Positions 41,196 through 53,185 of a stretch of 64,000 nucleotides of DNA are shown in pieces. The notes beneath the pieces were generated by a model, which was given only the letters and a program-made list of their open reading frames with translations, ran no database searches and was not told where the DNA came from. The stretch comes from Asterochloris sp. CNOR1 (taxonomy: Eukaryota > Chlorophyta > Trebouxiophyceae > Trebouxiales > Trebouxiaceae), in contig OZ017747.1 in the NCBI GenBank assembly GCA_963969365.1, positions 3,844,001 to 3,908,000 of the forward strand, given 5' to 3'. The position numbers and the translations under genes were made by a program. Numbering within the stretch: position 1 is the first letter of the stretch; every line of letters begins with the position of its first letter.

Positions 41196-41960
41196 TCAAG
41201 CAGTGCTCAATGCTGAGGCTGGCGAGGTAGAGACCGCGCGCAGCTCGTGCTCGGAATGGAATGCAGCCCCACAGGTCTGCTCAAACTGCTTTACTGCAGC
41301 CTGGGGCTGGAAGGTGAGGTGTGCAAACTCCTTGGCCAGGGGGTTGTGGCTGCGCACTGGCGGGGAGCAGCCGAAGATGGGGCTCCTGTCACAGGACGGC
41401 TTGGCCAGGATCTGCGCGATCTCAGCGCTGAGGGTGGCCTGGTCCCGTCGGGGCAGCTTGTCCTGACTGCGGGAGCAAAACAGGGCACTGCTCAGCGACC
41501 AAGCTCTCAGAGTCTGTGAGACTCAGCTGTGAGGGTACTCAGTGCAGCGGGTGGCGCTTGCTTGAAGCTACAGCTATCAGGAGCTAACAGCAAGGAGGCC
41601 ACAACATCATGGAATGAGGAGTGCTGCTGCAGAGTTCCTGCCAGGTGGATAACTCAGGGTTTTCCGCTAGTTCTCCAGCGGCATAGATCACCAAGCGTAC
41701 AGGACCCTCTGCATGTATGCAGCGCTGCAGCGAGCCGCTCAAAGTGATGCAGTGAAAAGGGTGTTCCCTCAGCCGGCGCCCGCCCGGCCGCCGAGTAGGC
41801 TCCGAGCATCGCATGGCAAGCGCTAGAGGCCCTTCGAAGGTGATTTTGGCGTTTGGAAGCAGGAGGGTAGCAGCACTTACCACTGCCCTGTCCGGCCAGC
41901 CGAGCCGTTTCGCCTGCTCTCTTGGAATGCCGCTGTGAGCGAGCTGACTGTCTTGGCCAT
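41196..41960 (-). CDS. Small two-exon protein of unknown function (116 aa)
   Basis: Exons 41960-41881 (80 nt) and 41466-41196 (271 nt) join in phase across a 414-nt intron (donor GTAAGT, acceptor CCCGCAG). The product starts MAKTVSSLTAAFQESRRNG. It then has a charged/amphipathic segment DKLPRRDQATLSAEIAQIL and a central motif SPIFGCSPPVRSHNPLAKEF, followed by FEQTCGAAFHSEHEL. There is no signal peptide or membrane segment, and I do not recognise the family. The in-phase splice, good start and clean single frame support a real gene. It is head to head with RPB11, 371 bp between starts. Confidence 0.72.
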
Positions 41961-42331
41961 GCCAGGCGTGGAGGGGAAGTGGGATGTGAAGGTTGCTTTT
42001 TTTGCTGCTCTAGAAACGGGCTGCAATTCTTGCTCTCGGTTTGGTAGTGCTCAAGTGCTGCAGCAGAGTCTTTTGTTTGATGAGTGATGGATTCAGAGCA
42101 ATGGTGGCTTCTCCTCTTCTGGGCGCTGTGCAAGCAATAAGTACCTTTCTAAACATTCACCTGTCCACAAGTATATGGTGGGCTTGCACGTTGGGCAATT
42201 CACTTCTGTCTAGCAAATCAGCTCTGCTCCCAGTGTGGGCAAAGCCTGGTAAGGCTGCCAACATTGAAAGGGGGGGTTCAGCTTGACAGAGAAAGTTGTG
42301 AGCAGCAGGCAGTGGCAACCTTCCAGCTTCG
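41961..42331. promoter_or_regulatory. Shared divergent promoter region, 116-aa gene / RPB11
   Basis: 371 bp between start codons. It holds a T-run around 41994-42003 and no clear TATA box. Confidence 0.5.
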
Positions 42332-43239
42332 ATGGGCGCCAATGAGCCCTCAAGATATGAGAAATTTGTGGTGCCAGATGGTGTCCTCAAGTGAGTCTGC
42401 TCATCCTGACTGGGCACCGACTATACCCCCTAATATTGCATACATAACTCCAGGTGCTGAGGCCTCGCAGCCAGCAGCAGTTTGTGCTCTGCAGGATTGA
42501 GCATGTGAAGGATACCAAGGTGGAGCATGCAGCCACCTTCATCATCCAGCGAGAGGACCACACTGTGGGCAATGCAGTCAGGATGTGAGCTAATCACTTT
42601 GGGCTGGCCAGGCCAGGCCTGTTTGCAAATCATGTGGTTCACACCGTGCGGCCTTCAGATTGGCTGACCCCTGTGCATAGCCTTTAGCTGAGCCTGGGCT
42701 TGTGCCGAGCAGCTGATGTGGCAAAAACCTTGGCATCAGGCTGGCAAGTGACTGCAGCCATGTGTGCTGCAGGCAGCTGCATCGCGACCCTCATGTCACC
42801 TTTGCGGGGTACAAGATTCCCCATCCCCTTGAGTACCGAATGCTCATCAAGGTGACTGCAGCTTTGTCCGAACTTCTGACTGATGGCAAGCTGCTGAGTC
42901 AGGCGCGCCGAGGCCCAGTCCTGCTTACCTGGTGGTGCATTTGCTGACTGAAGGCTGCCCTGCAGTGCAGCTGACTGATGCGTGCCCTGCAGCGCGCTGC
43001 CAGGCCCTGCATGCCTGGCACCTGGGGTGCGGAGTCGAATGGAACCAAGCGCTGCAAGCCCTGCCCTGCAGGTGCAGACTGACGGTGCTGACGTGGAGGT
43101 GCCAGACAAGGGCCTACAGACCTATGAGCCTGAGGATGCGCTCAACGCTGCGCTGGATGCGCTGCAGAATGAGATGCAGGAAATGGAGTCGTCCTTTGCT
43201 GTGAGTGTGCTTGTACATCATGTGTGCTGGCACTGCTGA
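42332..43239 (+). CDS. RPB11: RNA polymerase II subunit RPB11
   Basis: Small L/alpha-like subunit that pairs with RPB3 in Pol II assembly. Exons 42332-42390, 42495-42584, 42773-42851 and 43072-43200 (or reading on to a stop at 43237-43239) are all in phase. Motifs: SRYEKFVVPDGVLK, ATFIIQREDHTVGNAVRM, QLHRDPHVTFAGYKIPHPLE, YRMLIK. A C-terminal helix contains ALDALQNEMQEMESSF, as in other RPB11 proteins. Conserved length is about 117 residues; reading through the final GTGAGT gives 131, while using it as a donor would need a further short exon not identified. The AC19 paralogue of Pol I/III is less similar. Confidence 0.93.
42954..43091 (+). repeat. Copy of the last RPB11 acceptor region
   Basis: The acceptor and exon start CCTGCCCTGCAG|GTGCAG at 43061-43091 have a related block GCTGCCCTGCAGTGCAGC at 42954-42984, about 107 bp upstream in the same intron. 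The copy lacks one G after CAG. Confidence 0.6.
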
Positions 43240-44070
43240 GCCTGCCATGCTGGAGGGGTTGTGTCAAGCTTGCTTTTAGTTTGCCAGGGCCGGACAGGTA
43301 AGCACATAGATGGTGCAGAAGCCGCCCATGCAGCTGAGGCAGACTGGTTGGGCAGGGCACTTAGTGCCAGGATGATTCAACCCTGTCCAGCACTAGGCCC
43401 AGTCCTGACCCCGTCGGACTACCTCCGGTCCATAACCATTGCACCCAGCCATCTCACAGCAAGACAGACTGAGTGCCTTGAGGCAGTGCAAAGTAAGGGG
43501 CAAACTTGCCACCGTGTGCTGCAGACCTCCCTCCAGCGGTACAAGGAGCATGCAAGAAACACTGGCATCCAGGAGCGGGATGGCTACCTTGCCTATGGAA
43601 ATGAGATTCCTAGAACTGACGCCGAGTTCCTTGGGACAGGCGCTCACCTGCCAGCGTACCAATAGGTCCAAACCTGGGAGACCACTTTCTCTGAGCAGCA
43701 GGACCTGCTGTCTCTGTGGTCGCTGCTTGTGGTCTATCCTTTCTGACCCTTGCTGCCTGTAGATTTCCCCTCTCGCCTCCACTCCCATTTTCAGCTGATT
43801 TCATCTGAACATGCTCCCGACATGCATGCATGCATTGAAGTTTGAACAGACAGCAGACTATAAAGTGTGGCTGGCCAACAGTAGGGATATCCCTACTCCT
43901 GGCATGCCTGGCCAAATTTCCATTCAAGGCATGCTCCTGACCTTCTTGTGCAAGAAAGGGAGCACCCCGCAAGAAGACCTGCAGCGCATTGCAGCAGCGC
44001 CTTTGCCTGAGTCAGCACTTGCCCCTGACGCCCATGAGTACTTTGGAGTAGCACCAGACGAGCTTCTGAC
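43240..44070 (+). other. Unassigned stretch downstream of RPB11
   Basis: Contains open frames on the plus strand (for example 43261-43665 and 43811-44167, the latter including DAHEYFGVAPDELL) that could be 5' exons of the DUF1769 gene or chance. No homology recognised. Confidence 0.3.
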
Positions 44071-47000
44071 ATGGTGTCCACATCGATCAGCCCCTCTGAG
44101 CCTGTCAGCGATGGTGCCGGCTCTACGATCAATGGCAAAGATGCAGCATCAGAGACATCAGGTCTAGATGTGCCCAGGCAAGACTCTGCACTTGAACCAA
44201 TTCCAGTGCTTCCAGCTGCTGGGGATTGCAGAAGCTTACTTGCTGCAGGAGCAGCAGCTGACACCACTGCTGCCTGGCAGTGAAGTAGCTGCCTTCTCAC
44301 CATGTTGAGCAGGATCAGACAGGGCGTGTGCCTGGTACAGGGCTTCTGATGCTGGCCTGGGCATGGAGGGGGACTATGAGACAGCCAGCCATGGATTCTC
44401 GCCTCCACCAACGCCAGAGGACTTTAGCAGCTGGCCAGATGCGCCCTGCCTGTACAGACTCCGCCAAGTTGACGGCGCTCGTCTCCTTGACCCTGAGCTT
44501 GACCCCAATAAGCTCGAGAGCAATACCGGCGAGTAAGCTGTCAGCTGCAGCGCTGATCCTCAGCGTGGTGCTGCCATGGCTGAAGCTCTGCATGGCATTG
44601 CAGCACATTGCTTATGTGATGGCCTCCCACTCCAAAGCTGCTTCATACACAGCCACTGACTGCACTGCTCGTCTTCTTGGAGAGGCCCACAGCCAGCTCA
44701 GCATGTAACTGAATCACCCTCTGTACTTGCTGAACTGCAGGCCAATTCACTTCGAGTCTGATCTGTTCTCTGGGTGCGCTGTGCTGTGGACGAAGGGGCT
44801 GCCCACTACCCCTGAGGGTCTCTTCCAGGGCCAAAAGCGCAAGTCAGCCATCACCATCCAGGGGCGCTTCAAGCAGCAAGTTCCAATGGTCAATGTTATC
44901 TCTGGCCCGGAATTCAGCAGGCCATACAAGAACCTGCCAGCCATCTGGTTTGTGGAACATGTGCTCCTAGCGGTGAGCTTGGGCATCCGCCACTGGGGAG
45001 GCTGCAGATGTGCGCTCAACTGCGGCCCTTGGTGGTTGTGTCATGCCTGATATGCTGCCACCCCTGGAGGCTGCATGCCTTGAATGCCCTGCAGCCTCTT
45101 CGCTTGGCCCTGTGTCAGTCTGCATCTGCAGGGACTAAGCTGCAAAGAAGTTTGTCCTTGCTCGTATATGCAGCTGGCGCCAGCTCTTTCAGCTCTCAAC
45201 AGTGAATGCTTTCCGTGAAGTGAATGGTGACCAAAGTCAAATCAAAGACTGCCGTCGCCTGCGGCCTGCCTGATGCTGGCCTGGCAGCTACTATGCCGGC
45301 CTACAGACTATCATCCTGTCAAGCCTCTGCCTGCAGGTAGCGCGGCGCATTTCACCAAGGATGCGCTTTGGCAGCATGAAGAAGCCCTACATGCAGGTGC
45401 CATGCATTTGCCTCCTGCCTTCACTGGGCCACCTGAAGCTGACGCACACCCAATGTCGTCTGGCTGCGTACTGGACTGCAAGTGCCGTGAGAGCTTGCAG
45501 TGACCACTGCCTGCCCTGCATATTTTCTAAAAGCAAAGGGGGTGGCACCGTCACAGTGCGACTTGTTGATGCAGGTGCCCATCATGCATCTAGCCAAGCG
45601 AGTCATTGTCAGTGAGCCGGGGCATGAACCCCAGCTCTCTGGTCGCAGCGAGTCGGGGGCTGCCCGATACTATGCCACATTGGACGATTTGGGTGAGCTG
45701 ACTGCATTGCAGCAGGGGGAATGCAGCAATGCGCCTGGAATTTCGCAGGCTTCTCAGGTCCTCTGGAGGACCTGGATGAGTGGGCTGCCCATACATGGGC
45801 TCAAGAGGAGATGGCGGGCCAGCTTGCGGAAGCTTTGGCGAGCTAATTGCATGCTGAACAGGGTGGTGAAGGTGTGCTGAGCAGCACAACATCTTGCAAA
45901 GCGTGCAGCACAGGGCTCAGCAGCTCGTACTGCCAGCCCTAGAAGGTCTTGGCAGCAGGCTGGCAGCCACAAGGACGCATGTGATCCATCTGTGGGCAGT
46001 GTGCAGGCTGGGGATGGGGAGGTCAGCACAAGCATTGCACTCTTTGAGGAGGTGGTGTATGCATGCTGAGGTTGGCACCCTTCCTTTGTCACCTTGGATA
46101 AACTGGGAGAGCTGGCTGGCACTGCCTCAGGGCCGTCTGTTTTCTGATGGGCGAGGGCATGCTGGGCAGTGGACCTGCATCAGAGAGATTAGCGCAACAA
46201 GCCTCACCCCCACATCTGGTGCTGGTTTGGTGCTGTGGGCATAGATCTGTGTGTCCTGCAAGCCTGGGCGCTTGAGATTGCTGGTTGCTGTCTGATGTCA
46301 CTGCAAACTGCCAGCTGTTGGCCCTGTTGTGCAAAGTGGTCCTCCTCACCCTGCAGGTGAGGAGGATAGCAGTCACATGCCCTCATCAGTCCCCCTCGCT
46401 GAGTGTGCTCTGCACCACCTTGCAGGTGGGGAGAACAGCGGCCATTTTCACATGTCCCCCCTGAAACACCAAGACTTCTTTGACACAGATCACATTTACA
46501 CTTGGCACATCTACCAAGACAAGGTGAGCATGCGGAGAGAGGCTCAGGTGCAGAGGCCACCAGCCTGGCAATAAGGGCCTGCTGCATGCTGGCACGCAGT
46601 TCACCCTGAGCTGTCAGGTCCCGGGATTGCTCAAGCAGAGGGGGAGTTGTTGTGGCTGGGAACTGTGCTTGAGCAGGGGTTGACGCTCTTCTTTTCGGAA
46701 GAACTCACATCCACAAGGAGCTGAATCAGTTCGCCAGGCCCCACGGGCGCTCCAGGCTCAGACACAAAGTAATGCTAATTTGCATGTAGGGCCATGCCTG
46801 ACCTGCAGGTGGACCTGAGCACCTTCCAGCTGCACCTAGTGAGGAAATTTGACCTGTTCCGATACCTGGACGGGCAGCCCCTGCAGAGCCTGTTCAAGGA
46901 CAGGTGAGAGCACCAGGGTGCACCTGCAATGAATCAGGGGCCAAGGCTGTGAACTATCGACAGTTTCACGGCCTGGGCTGTTGTCCATTGCACTAGCTTC

Positions 47001-47233
47001 CTGTCTGGTGGGCAGTGCCTTGCGTGAGTTGCATCACAGTGGCTTGCAGGGGCGCTGACCTGTCTGCTGAGTTGGGGCAAAGCTCCTCTTCTGCCTGCAG
47101 GAATTCAGGCAAATACATGTTCAGCTTCGAGACCTGGCATGAGCGACTGCTGCCAGAGACTTGGGAGCACTATAAGAGACAAGGCGATGGTTCCGTAATT
47201 GTGGACCAGCAAGATGAGCTGGCGACTCAGTAA
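44071..47233 (+). CDS. DUF1769 / UPF0590 family protein
   Basis: Uncharacterised family known from fungi and algae. Clear exons: 44742-44972 (RPIHFESDLFSGCAVLW, KRKSAITIQGRFKQ, ISGPEF-RPYKNLP), about 45336-45396 (RISPRMRFGSMKKPYMQ), about 45575-45705 (VPIMHLAKRVIVSEPGHEPQ), the exon after TTGCAG at 46426 (GHFHMSPLKHQDFFDTDHIY, TWHIYQDK), about 46810-46903 (FQLHLVRKFDLFRYLDGQP) and 47100-47233 (NSGKYMFSFETWHERLLPE). The order and the RYLDGQP ... SGKYMFSFE motif match the family end to end. An acidic, Pro-rich exon at about 44353-44530 (SPPPTPEDFSSWPDAPCLY) probably belongs to it. The 5' end is uncertain. Function unknown. Confidence 0.75.
46347..46472 (+). repeat. Duplicated acceptor and exon start in the DUF1769 gene
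   Basis: The acceptor CACCTTGCAG|GTGGGGAGAACAGC with CACATG and TCCCCCCTGA (46414-46472) is preceded by CACCCTGCAGGTGAGGAGG, AGCAGTCACATG and TCCCCC (46347-46403), about 70 bp upstream. Confidence 0.7.
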
Positions 47234-47593
47234 CGGTCGCTGGTGTGGTCCTTTGAATCACCCTGTATGCTCCAATGCAGCAGTATATAACCTGCTGTGC
47301 AAGCCCTTGGACTTAGTTCTGGCTGGCAATGTTGAATGATTTCTTGAGGCCCCTCCTGGATTATTGGCAGTGAAATATTTCAAGTCATTTCATTTGCTGA
47401 ATCATCATTCCATCTGAACAGCATGCCTGTAAGTGAAGCTGTGCCCTAAGATGAGCTTGTTCCTAGTATACCTTGCAGACTCATCCCAGTACAGAGTCTC
47501 TTCAACAGAGAGTCTTCAGCCGCTGCTGCAAGCATCAGCTAGATAGGCTAAAATGGCTCAATAGATTCAGGTCGTGTTAGACACAGCAAGATC

Positions 47594-49423
47594 TTGCATG
47601 AGTCTTCCTTCAGGTCACAGCTGCCGCTTTACTGCAGACTGTGCTGCTGCAGCACTGGAGCTGGAGACCAGCTGCTGCACGCAGCGATCAGCAACAAGCC
47701 ACATACCAGAGACTGGGAGGCGGCCAGGCTCTCCGACTTGCACTCGTCATGCTGCTTTTGGCTTTCGAAGATAAGGAAAAGGGCTGCTGATCTGGCGCGA
47801 AACCTATCTGACAACCGTGATGCCCTAAAGGACTCCCTTGTTCCGGAGAAACTCAGAAAAAGTCATCATCAGCTGATCAATGCAGCAGGAGCTCATCACC
47901 GGCAGCAGGGTGAGTCTCACCGCCCCTGCACTGCTACCTTCGGCCCCGATATTTATGCTGCCTCACCAATCGGCCTAGTGGATTGCCCTGGCAGACCCCA
48001 TTGCTCGCAATCAAGCTTCAGCACTGCCTTCTGATTGCAATGCAGAACTACTCCGAGAACACACCCCACTCCATCAGGCACAGGCTGAGTGCGCACAAGC
48101 AGCCTGCCCCCATGGGCATCATGCCCTCATTTCGGCAGGACGGCCCCTCCTCACCCCTGGCTGTCAGCACCAAGAGCGGCAGGCAGGCGCATGGTCCCTG
48201 GTGAACAACCTCCTAGCCAGTCAGTGCAGAGAGCATGGTGGCCCTCTTGCATGACGTGCTCAGACAGGAGCCCAAGGCTGCAGCTGTTTCAGTATTGCAA
48301 CTGCTGGCTTTGGCCAATGTACAGAAGCACCCGGGTGGCAAATTTGGTGCTCTCTGCAAGCCAATAAATGCCTCTCCCTGCAGGTCTGGACCCTTTGGAG
48401 CCTCTGCAAGCCATGGCTTCACAGCCTCTGAATCGCCACTGTATATGGATCTGGCCGGGCGTGCATTCTTCAGCCTGTCTCATGGTGGGTACGAGCCAGC
48501 TTAAGTCAGGCCTCTGTCAGAAGTCTGCCTGGCCATCTGGCACGAGTCTGCCTGTCAGGAGTTTGCCTATGCACCTGTTGCTGTTTCCAAGCCAGCCCCT
48601 GAAGGGACTTGTCCTTGCCTTCCTTCTGATACGATGGTACATGCTTATGTCAAAGCAACCAGCCTCGTCCTGTCGTGTGCAGATCGCGCCCTGGCCGCTA
48701 AGCATGCACAGCCGCCACACTCCCCTACTGCAGGCATTGCCTTGCGCATGCGGGATGCAGCAGCTGCTCAGGCGCTGGTACAGGTGCGGCGCAACATGGG
48801 CGTGCAGCCCATGCTGCCTGGCAGTATTACAAATTGTTCTTGCTACAACGACATGACTGTTTGCCAGATATAGATGTTTGCCATCACAAATGGCAGTGCA
48901 AGGTGCCCCGACTGTCAACCACCAGGTCACACCCTTCAGGCGGCGCCACTGGTGCCTAAGGCACAGCTGGGATTGGAGAAGCGTGCCCACAGCAAGGAGA
49001 TGGCCCTGTTGCTTGGCAAGCCCCTACCAAAGTACAACAACCAAGCTGGCAGCCTGACCACGCCTCGCAGCAGGCGCAGGAACGGCAGCCTGATGCAGCC
49101 ACGTCAGGGCTTCTGAAGCAAGGAGCAATGCTGTAGTCTCACCATCAGACACATATATCTGCCTGTGAATGTGCCAGTCTACCCTGTTGTGATCTTGAGC
49201 TGCAGATGCTGTCTTGCACAGCAATAAGGCTGACAGCATCCTGATCAATCCCTCTTTGAGAAAGACTTTTAATGCCTGCGCACTTATTGTAAGAATGGGA
49301 GCACTACTCTGTGCGGCACCCGATGTTGAGGCAATGCTCAAGGCGCGTGAGAACTTCTTCGTCGGTGAGCCTGCAGCAGCATTACTGTCCAGTGAAGCAG
49401 GGCAGCATTGCAAAGCTTTTTGA
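47594..49423 (+). CDS. Uncharacterised multi-exon gene (low confidence)
   Basis: Several splice-flanked open segments lie on the plus strand. 47594-47910 holds the charged helical part RKRAADLARNLSDNRDALKD. About 48224-48487 holds MVALLHDVLRQEPKAAAVSV. About 48634-48825 includes RMRDAAAAQALVQVRRNMGV. About 48930-49116 ends in a basic tail with PRSRRRNGSLMQ. About 49214-49423 includes SILINPSLRKTFNACALIV. No family is recognised and phases were not verified, so this may be one gene, two, or chance. Nothing here resembles the neighbours. Confidence 0.3.
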
Positions 49424-49664
49424 CTAGGTGCGGCCAGCAGATGTGCAGCAGTAGCTTACTTCTCGAGCACGCCAGCCAGCCGACTGTGCTGCACGGAGGC
49501 GGAGGCAGTCCTCATTGTCTGCATGGCGCCAAAACCTGCAACAAAGGTTGCAAGGCGAGAGCTGTGCACAGCAAGCTTTTACTCTTAGGCTAACTGCTGC
49601 AGCTGGGAACTGCTGGCCGTCAGGCAGGCAGCCAATGAGCAGAAGCGCTGAGTGCAGCAAGGGT

Positions 49665-52600
49665 TCAAGTCCTGCAAATCACTCTACAAGCTCTCCTGTG
49701 GCATGCAATCAACATCAGCACAACGCTCGCTTCACACTCACTCCTGGACATACTGCTAGCGTTTGACACAGTGGGCTCCAGCAAGGGCTGCGCCGGCAGC
49801 TGCAGGGACATGTCGCGCGTGAGGGCGTCAAACTCAGCCTTCAGGTCCTGCAGGGCGCGCTGCCCCTCCAGGCGCATCTGATCTGAGCGCTGCAGCTGCT
49901 GCCTGCAGGGAAGAGGCCATCGTCAGTGACTAGTTGGATGTCTGCGCTCAGGGCTGCTGCGCACAGGGCCTGTGAGGGCTGCAGCTGGACTGTGGTCAGC
50001 AGGTCTCAGGTTCTTTGCTGCTGGCAGGTGACATGGCTGGCGCAAACCAGAACCTGAGACCTGCTGACCACAGTCCAGCTGATGCCACCCAACAAACATC
50101 CCCCACCGTAGACGACCTGATGGGCAGCCCGTCCATGGTGTGGGTTTCAATGGCGCAAAGGTGCAGTAGGCAGCACATTGTGGCGTCGCTGCTGCTGCGC
50201 GAGGCCTCCCACCCTCACAGTTCTGCTGCTGGAGGCCAGCTGCACTGCGCCACATGGCTGCAAGACACCAGTAGCAGGGTGAGCACCTTGTGATGACTGC
50301 CTCCTTGTCCAATTGCCGGCAGCGCTCCTGCAACCGGCGCAGCTCTGTCTCCTGCAAGCAGCATTGAAAATGTGAAAATCTGGGCAATCGGGGGCTTTTT
50401 TCTTGCTGACAAGACAGCAGGCTGTATGCCATACAGATCTGCAGATTGAACACCTGACAGTGTAGCATTGTGCAGAATGCCCGCAAACAACCTGAAGCAG
50501 GTCACAGGGAGCATGCGCAGAGTACAAGATTGGTGGCTGCCATTGCAGCAAACAGTACTTTGGGCTCTGGGCTGGGCAGGCTCGGCCATGTGTATCTTGC
50601 TGTAGATCAGCCCTCACCCCCTGTGCAACCAAGAGGGCCACCTAGCAGCATTGTCCCACCTGGTCGCCCGTTTGCAGATTGCTCCGTGCCAGCTGCTCAT
50701 TCTGGTTCTTGAGCACCTGCTGCAGGCTCTCAACTGTGGCCGCACCTGCAGGCACCATGCTTGTGAGGTCAACTCCACATGTGAGGGGGTCTTCTGCACT
50801 GAGCTCACCAAACGTTTCACTTCACAAGGAGGTGTCGCGCTCATGCAGCAGGCGACGCAACGATGCTGCCATGTCACAGCGCCTGCATGTGCTGAGCTCA
50901 TGCAGGCGCGGGTCGCCACACGCGAGAGATGCAGTGCAGAGCTCTTACTTCGGTCACGCTCAGCTGTCATGCGGGTCAGGTCGCCAATGATGCCCTCCAT
51001 AGCAGCCAGAGAGAAGTCTGCAGCAGTCACACAACATGGCATAGATTTCCAGCTTGCTGATGACTTTGTGACACACGCTGCTAGGGCTGTGCTGACCAGG
51101 CACCCAATCAGGTGGTCTGCTTGGCTGACGACGAGGATGCTGGAGCAGCAGCCATTGGCTGCAAAGCTGTCAGGACTGGCTGCTGTATCACAGCTGGGTG
51201 CCGCTGCCCAGCAGCCTCCTGCAGCCAGCACAGCAAAGCCTGGTCCATGCTGCAAAACTGGGCCACCTGTCAGGTAGGGGCGCCCTGCTGCAGCGTCCTG
51301 CAGCCGCCGCGGTAGAGCCTGCTCCTTGCTGCAAGCCATGTCCACCTGCGAGACTGCACAAGTGAGGCAAGAGTTGTTTGGGCCCAACTTGCTCCTTTGG
51401 CTCTAGAGGAGCCTGAAGACTGGGGTACCTGTCTTGGGCTCACCACCAGTGTCCCCAACAGCATGTTGTGCATGCAGATGGTGACCTCACCGAGCCTGCA
51501 CTGGCGGCATGCTGTCAATGACAGTCAGAGCCTGCTTAGCCCGCCACCTCAATGCTCCCACACACCCCTGTCCCAGCCTGCACCACGCCTACCCTTTGCA
51601 GCACTCTGAGGCACACCACTCAAGACTGTCAGTGCAAGCTCCATCTCACCTGACCCCTCCACCATGACGCCTATCTGTGCCGCATCAGCCGACAGCTCCG
51701 CCCCCACGGGCACCTCGCGCAGCTCAAACAGCTTCAGCGCCGCTGGCGCCAGCCCCAGCTTGCTGCTGCACGCCTGCCGTAGCACCTCCAGGCGCCCAAT
51801 GCCCAACTCCTGCAGCAGCAGAAAAAATTTGATAGCCAGCAGACCTTGAGCCTGCACACCAAAAGCTCACACGGGGAGATGACCCTTTTTTGGGTCCTGA
51901 AGAAAGCAGTGTTCCAGAGCACCAGACATGACAACATGTAAATCCTGAGCGGCACAGCGGGGAGCCACCAGGGGAGGGCCACCACCTAGAGGCTGCGGTC
52001 TGGAAAGCTGTGGAGATGAGCCTTTCAGCAGAGTCTGCTACCAGGCGGGCTGACAACTGCGGGTCCGACATGCAGGCTCAGCTACCGCCACAATGACCAC
52101 ATCTCTGCCTGCGGCTGGGCGGCTGCCTGAAGGGGGCTGGTTGTGCCAGCAGACAGCAGCACGTGGATATGACACACCTGCCCACGCCGCAGGGTGGCTG
52201 CCTCCACTGACAGCGCATTGGAGATGAGCTGGATTGAGACGCCTGCCTCAGCTTCCCGCGGCTCTCTGCTGCTGGCTGAGCGGTTGAAGATGCCGCTGTT
52301 CCCGCTCAGGTTCAGCCGCGGGGGCTTGTTAATGTGCCTGCACGAAAGAGCTGCCAAGTTGACATGGCGCCCTTGCAGTGCTTTCTGTACCCTGATGTCC
52401 AGCCGGCGGCTGCTATGGACTCTGCACCGCGCGGAGCACGGCTGGCAAAGGGGTTTTGAGCGCCTATGGATGAGGCGCAGTGTGAGGCGGTACTCGCCAG
52501 CAGCCTAGCAGTGAGGTCTCAGAAGATCTGCTCCTAGATAAAGCATTGGCTGCCCAGCAAGCAAGCTCTGCAGTGCAGAAAAAGGGTGGCCTGCGCTCTT

Positions 52601-53185
52601 AGCAGGCAGGCTGGTCAGGCACTGTTGCCTGCTAAACAGGTGTTTGCGCAACCCGGAATCCTACCGCATCGTGCTGTCCTCTCCCATTGCAGACTGCTCT
52701 CGCTTGAGCTGAAGCAATGGCACCCTGTTGTCTCTGTCCATAGGCCCTCCGGGATGGTTTGGCCTGGGCTGCTCCTCGCCTGGCCCGGTGCCATTGCCTG
52801 AGAGGCCAGGTGCCTGCAGACGGGTTGTGAAGCTCTCTGTGCCAGCCAGCATGGGACAGCCTGGATGCAGCACCATAGAACATTGCAAGAGTTATCGCTC
52901 AGGCAGTGGGCTGCATGCAGCGGCAGCGTGATGACTGCCATGGTGCGGTGCAGGTGGGTAAGCATGACTGCAGCGTGCCTGCGCGGGAGCAGAGGGCTGA
53001 CTGTGTGTCAGATTGAGCTTCCCTATGCCAAGGGGCGGGACCCTGGTAGGCGTCTGCGTGCTGAAGGGCGCCTCTGATGATGTGCTGGGCTCAGGCTCTG
53101 CCATCTGCCTCTCCTGCTCCTCCTCGCTGCTGTAGTCACTGCTACTGTCATAGCTGTTGCTGGGCGAGGCAGTCCGATTCTGCAT
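49665..53185 (-). CDS. Coiled-coil protein with acidic Ser-rich N-terminus, unknown function
   Basis: The first exon starts at 53185 (MQNRTASPSNSYDSSSDYSS) and is followed by an acidic and Pro/Ser-rich stretch. Later exons include EYRLTLRLIHRR (about 52490), INKPPRLNLSGNSGIFNR and SIQLISNALSVEAATLRRG (52340-52187). LGIGRLEVLRQACSSKLGL and LKLFELREVPVGAEL follow (51.85-51.65 kb). Then come coiled-coil segments MEGIIGDLTRMTAERDR (51.0 kb), TVESLQQVLKNQNEQLARSN (50.7 kb), ETELRRLQERCRQLDKEAVI (50.35 kb) and LEGQRALQDLKAEFDALTRD (49.85 kb), with a stop at 49665. I do not recognise the family; a cytoskeletal or centrosomal role would be a guess from the heptads. An in-frame ATG at 53221 is an alternative start. 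It is head to head with SMC2. Confidence 0.6.

Noticed and set aside
49640-49680. Possible tRNA T-arm (GGTTCAAGTCC)
   Set aside because: The flanking bases do not form a 5-bp T-stem around a 7-nt loop, and no anticodon arm or acceptor stem is present.
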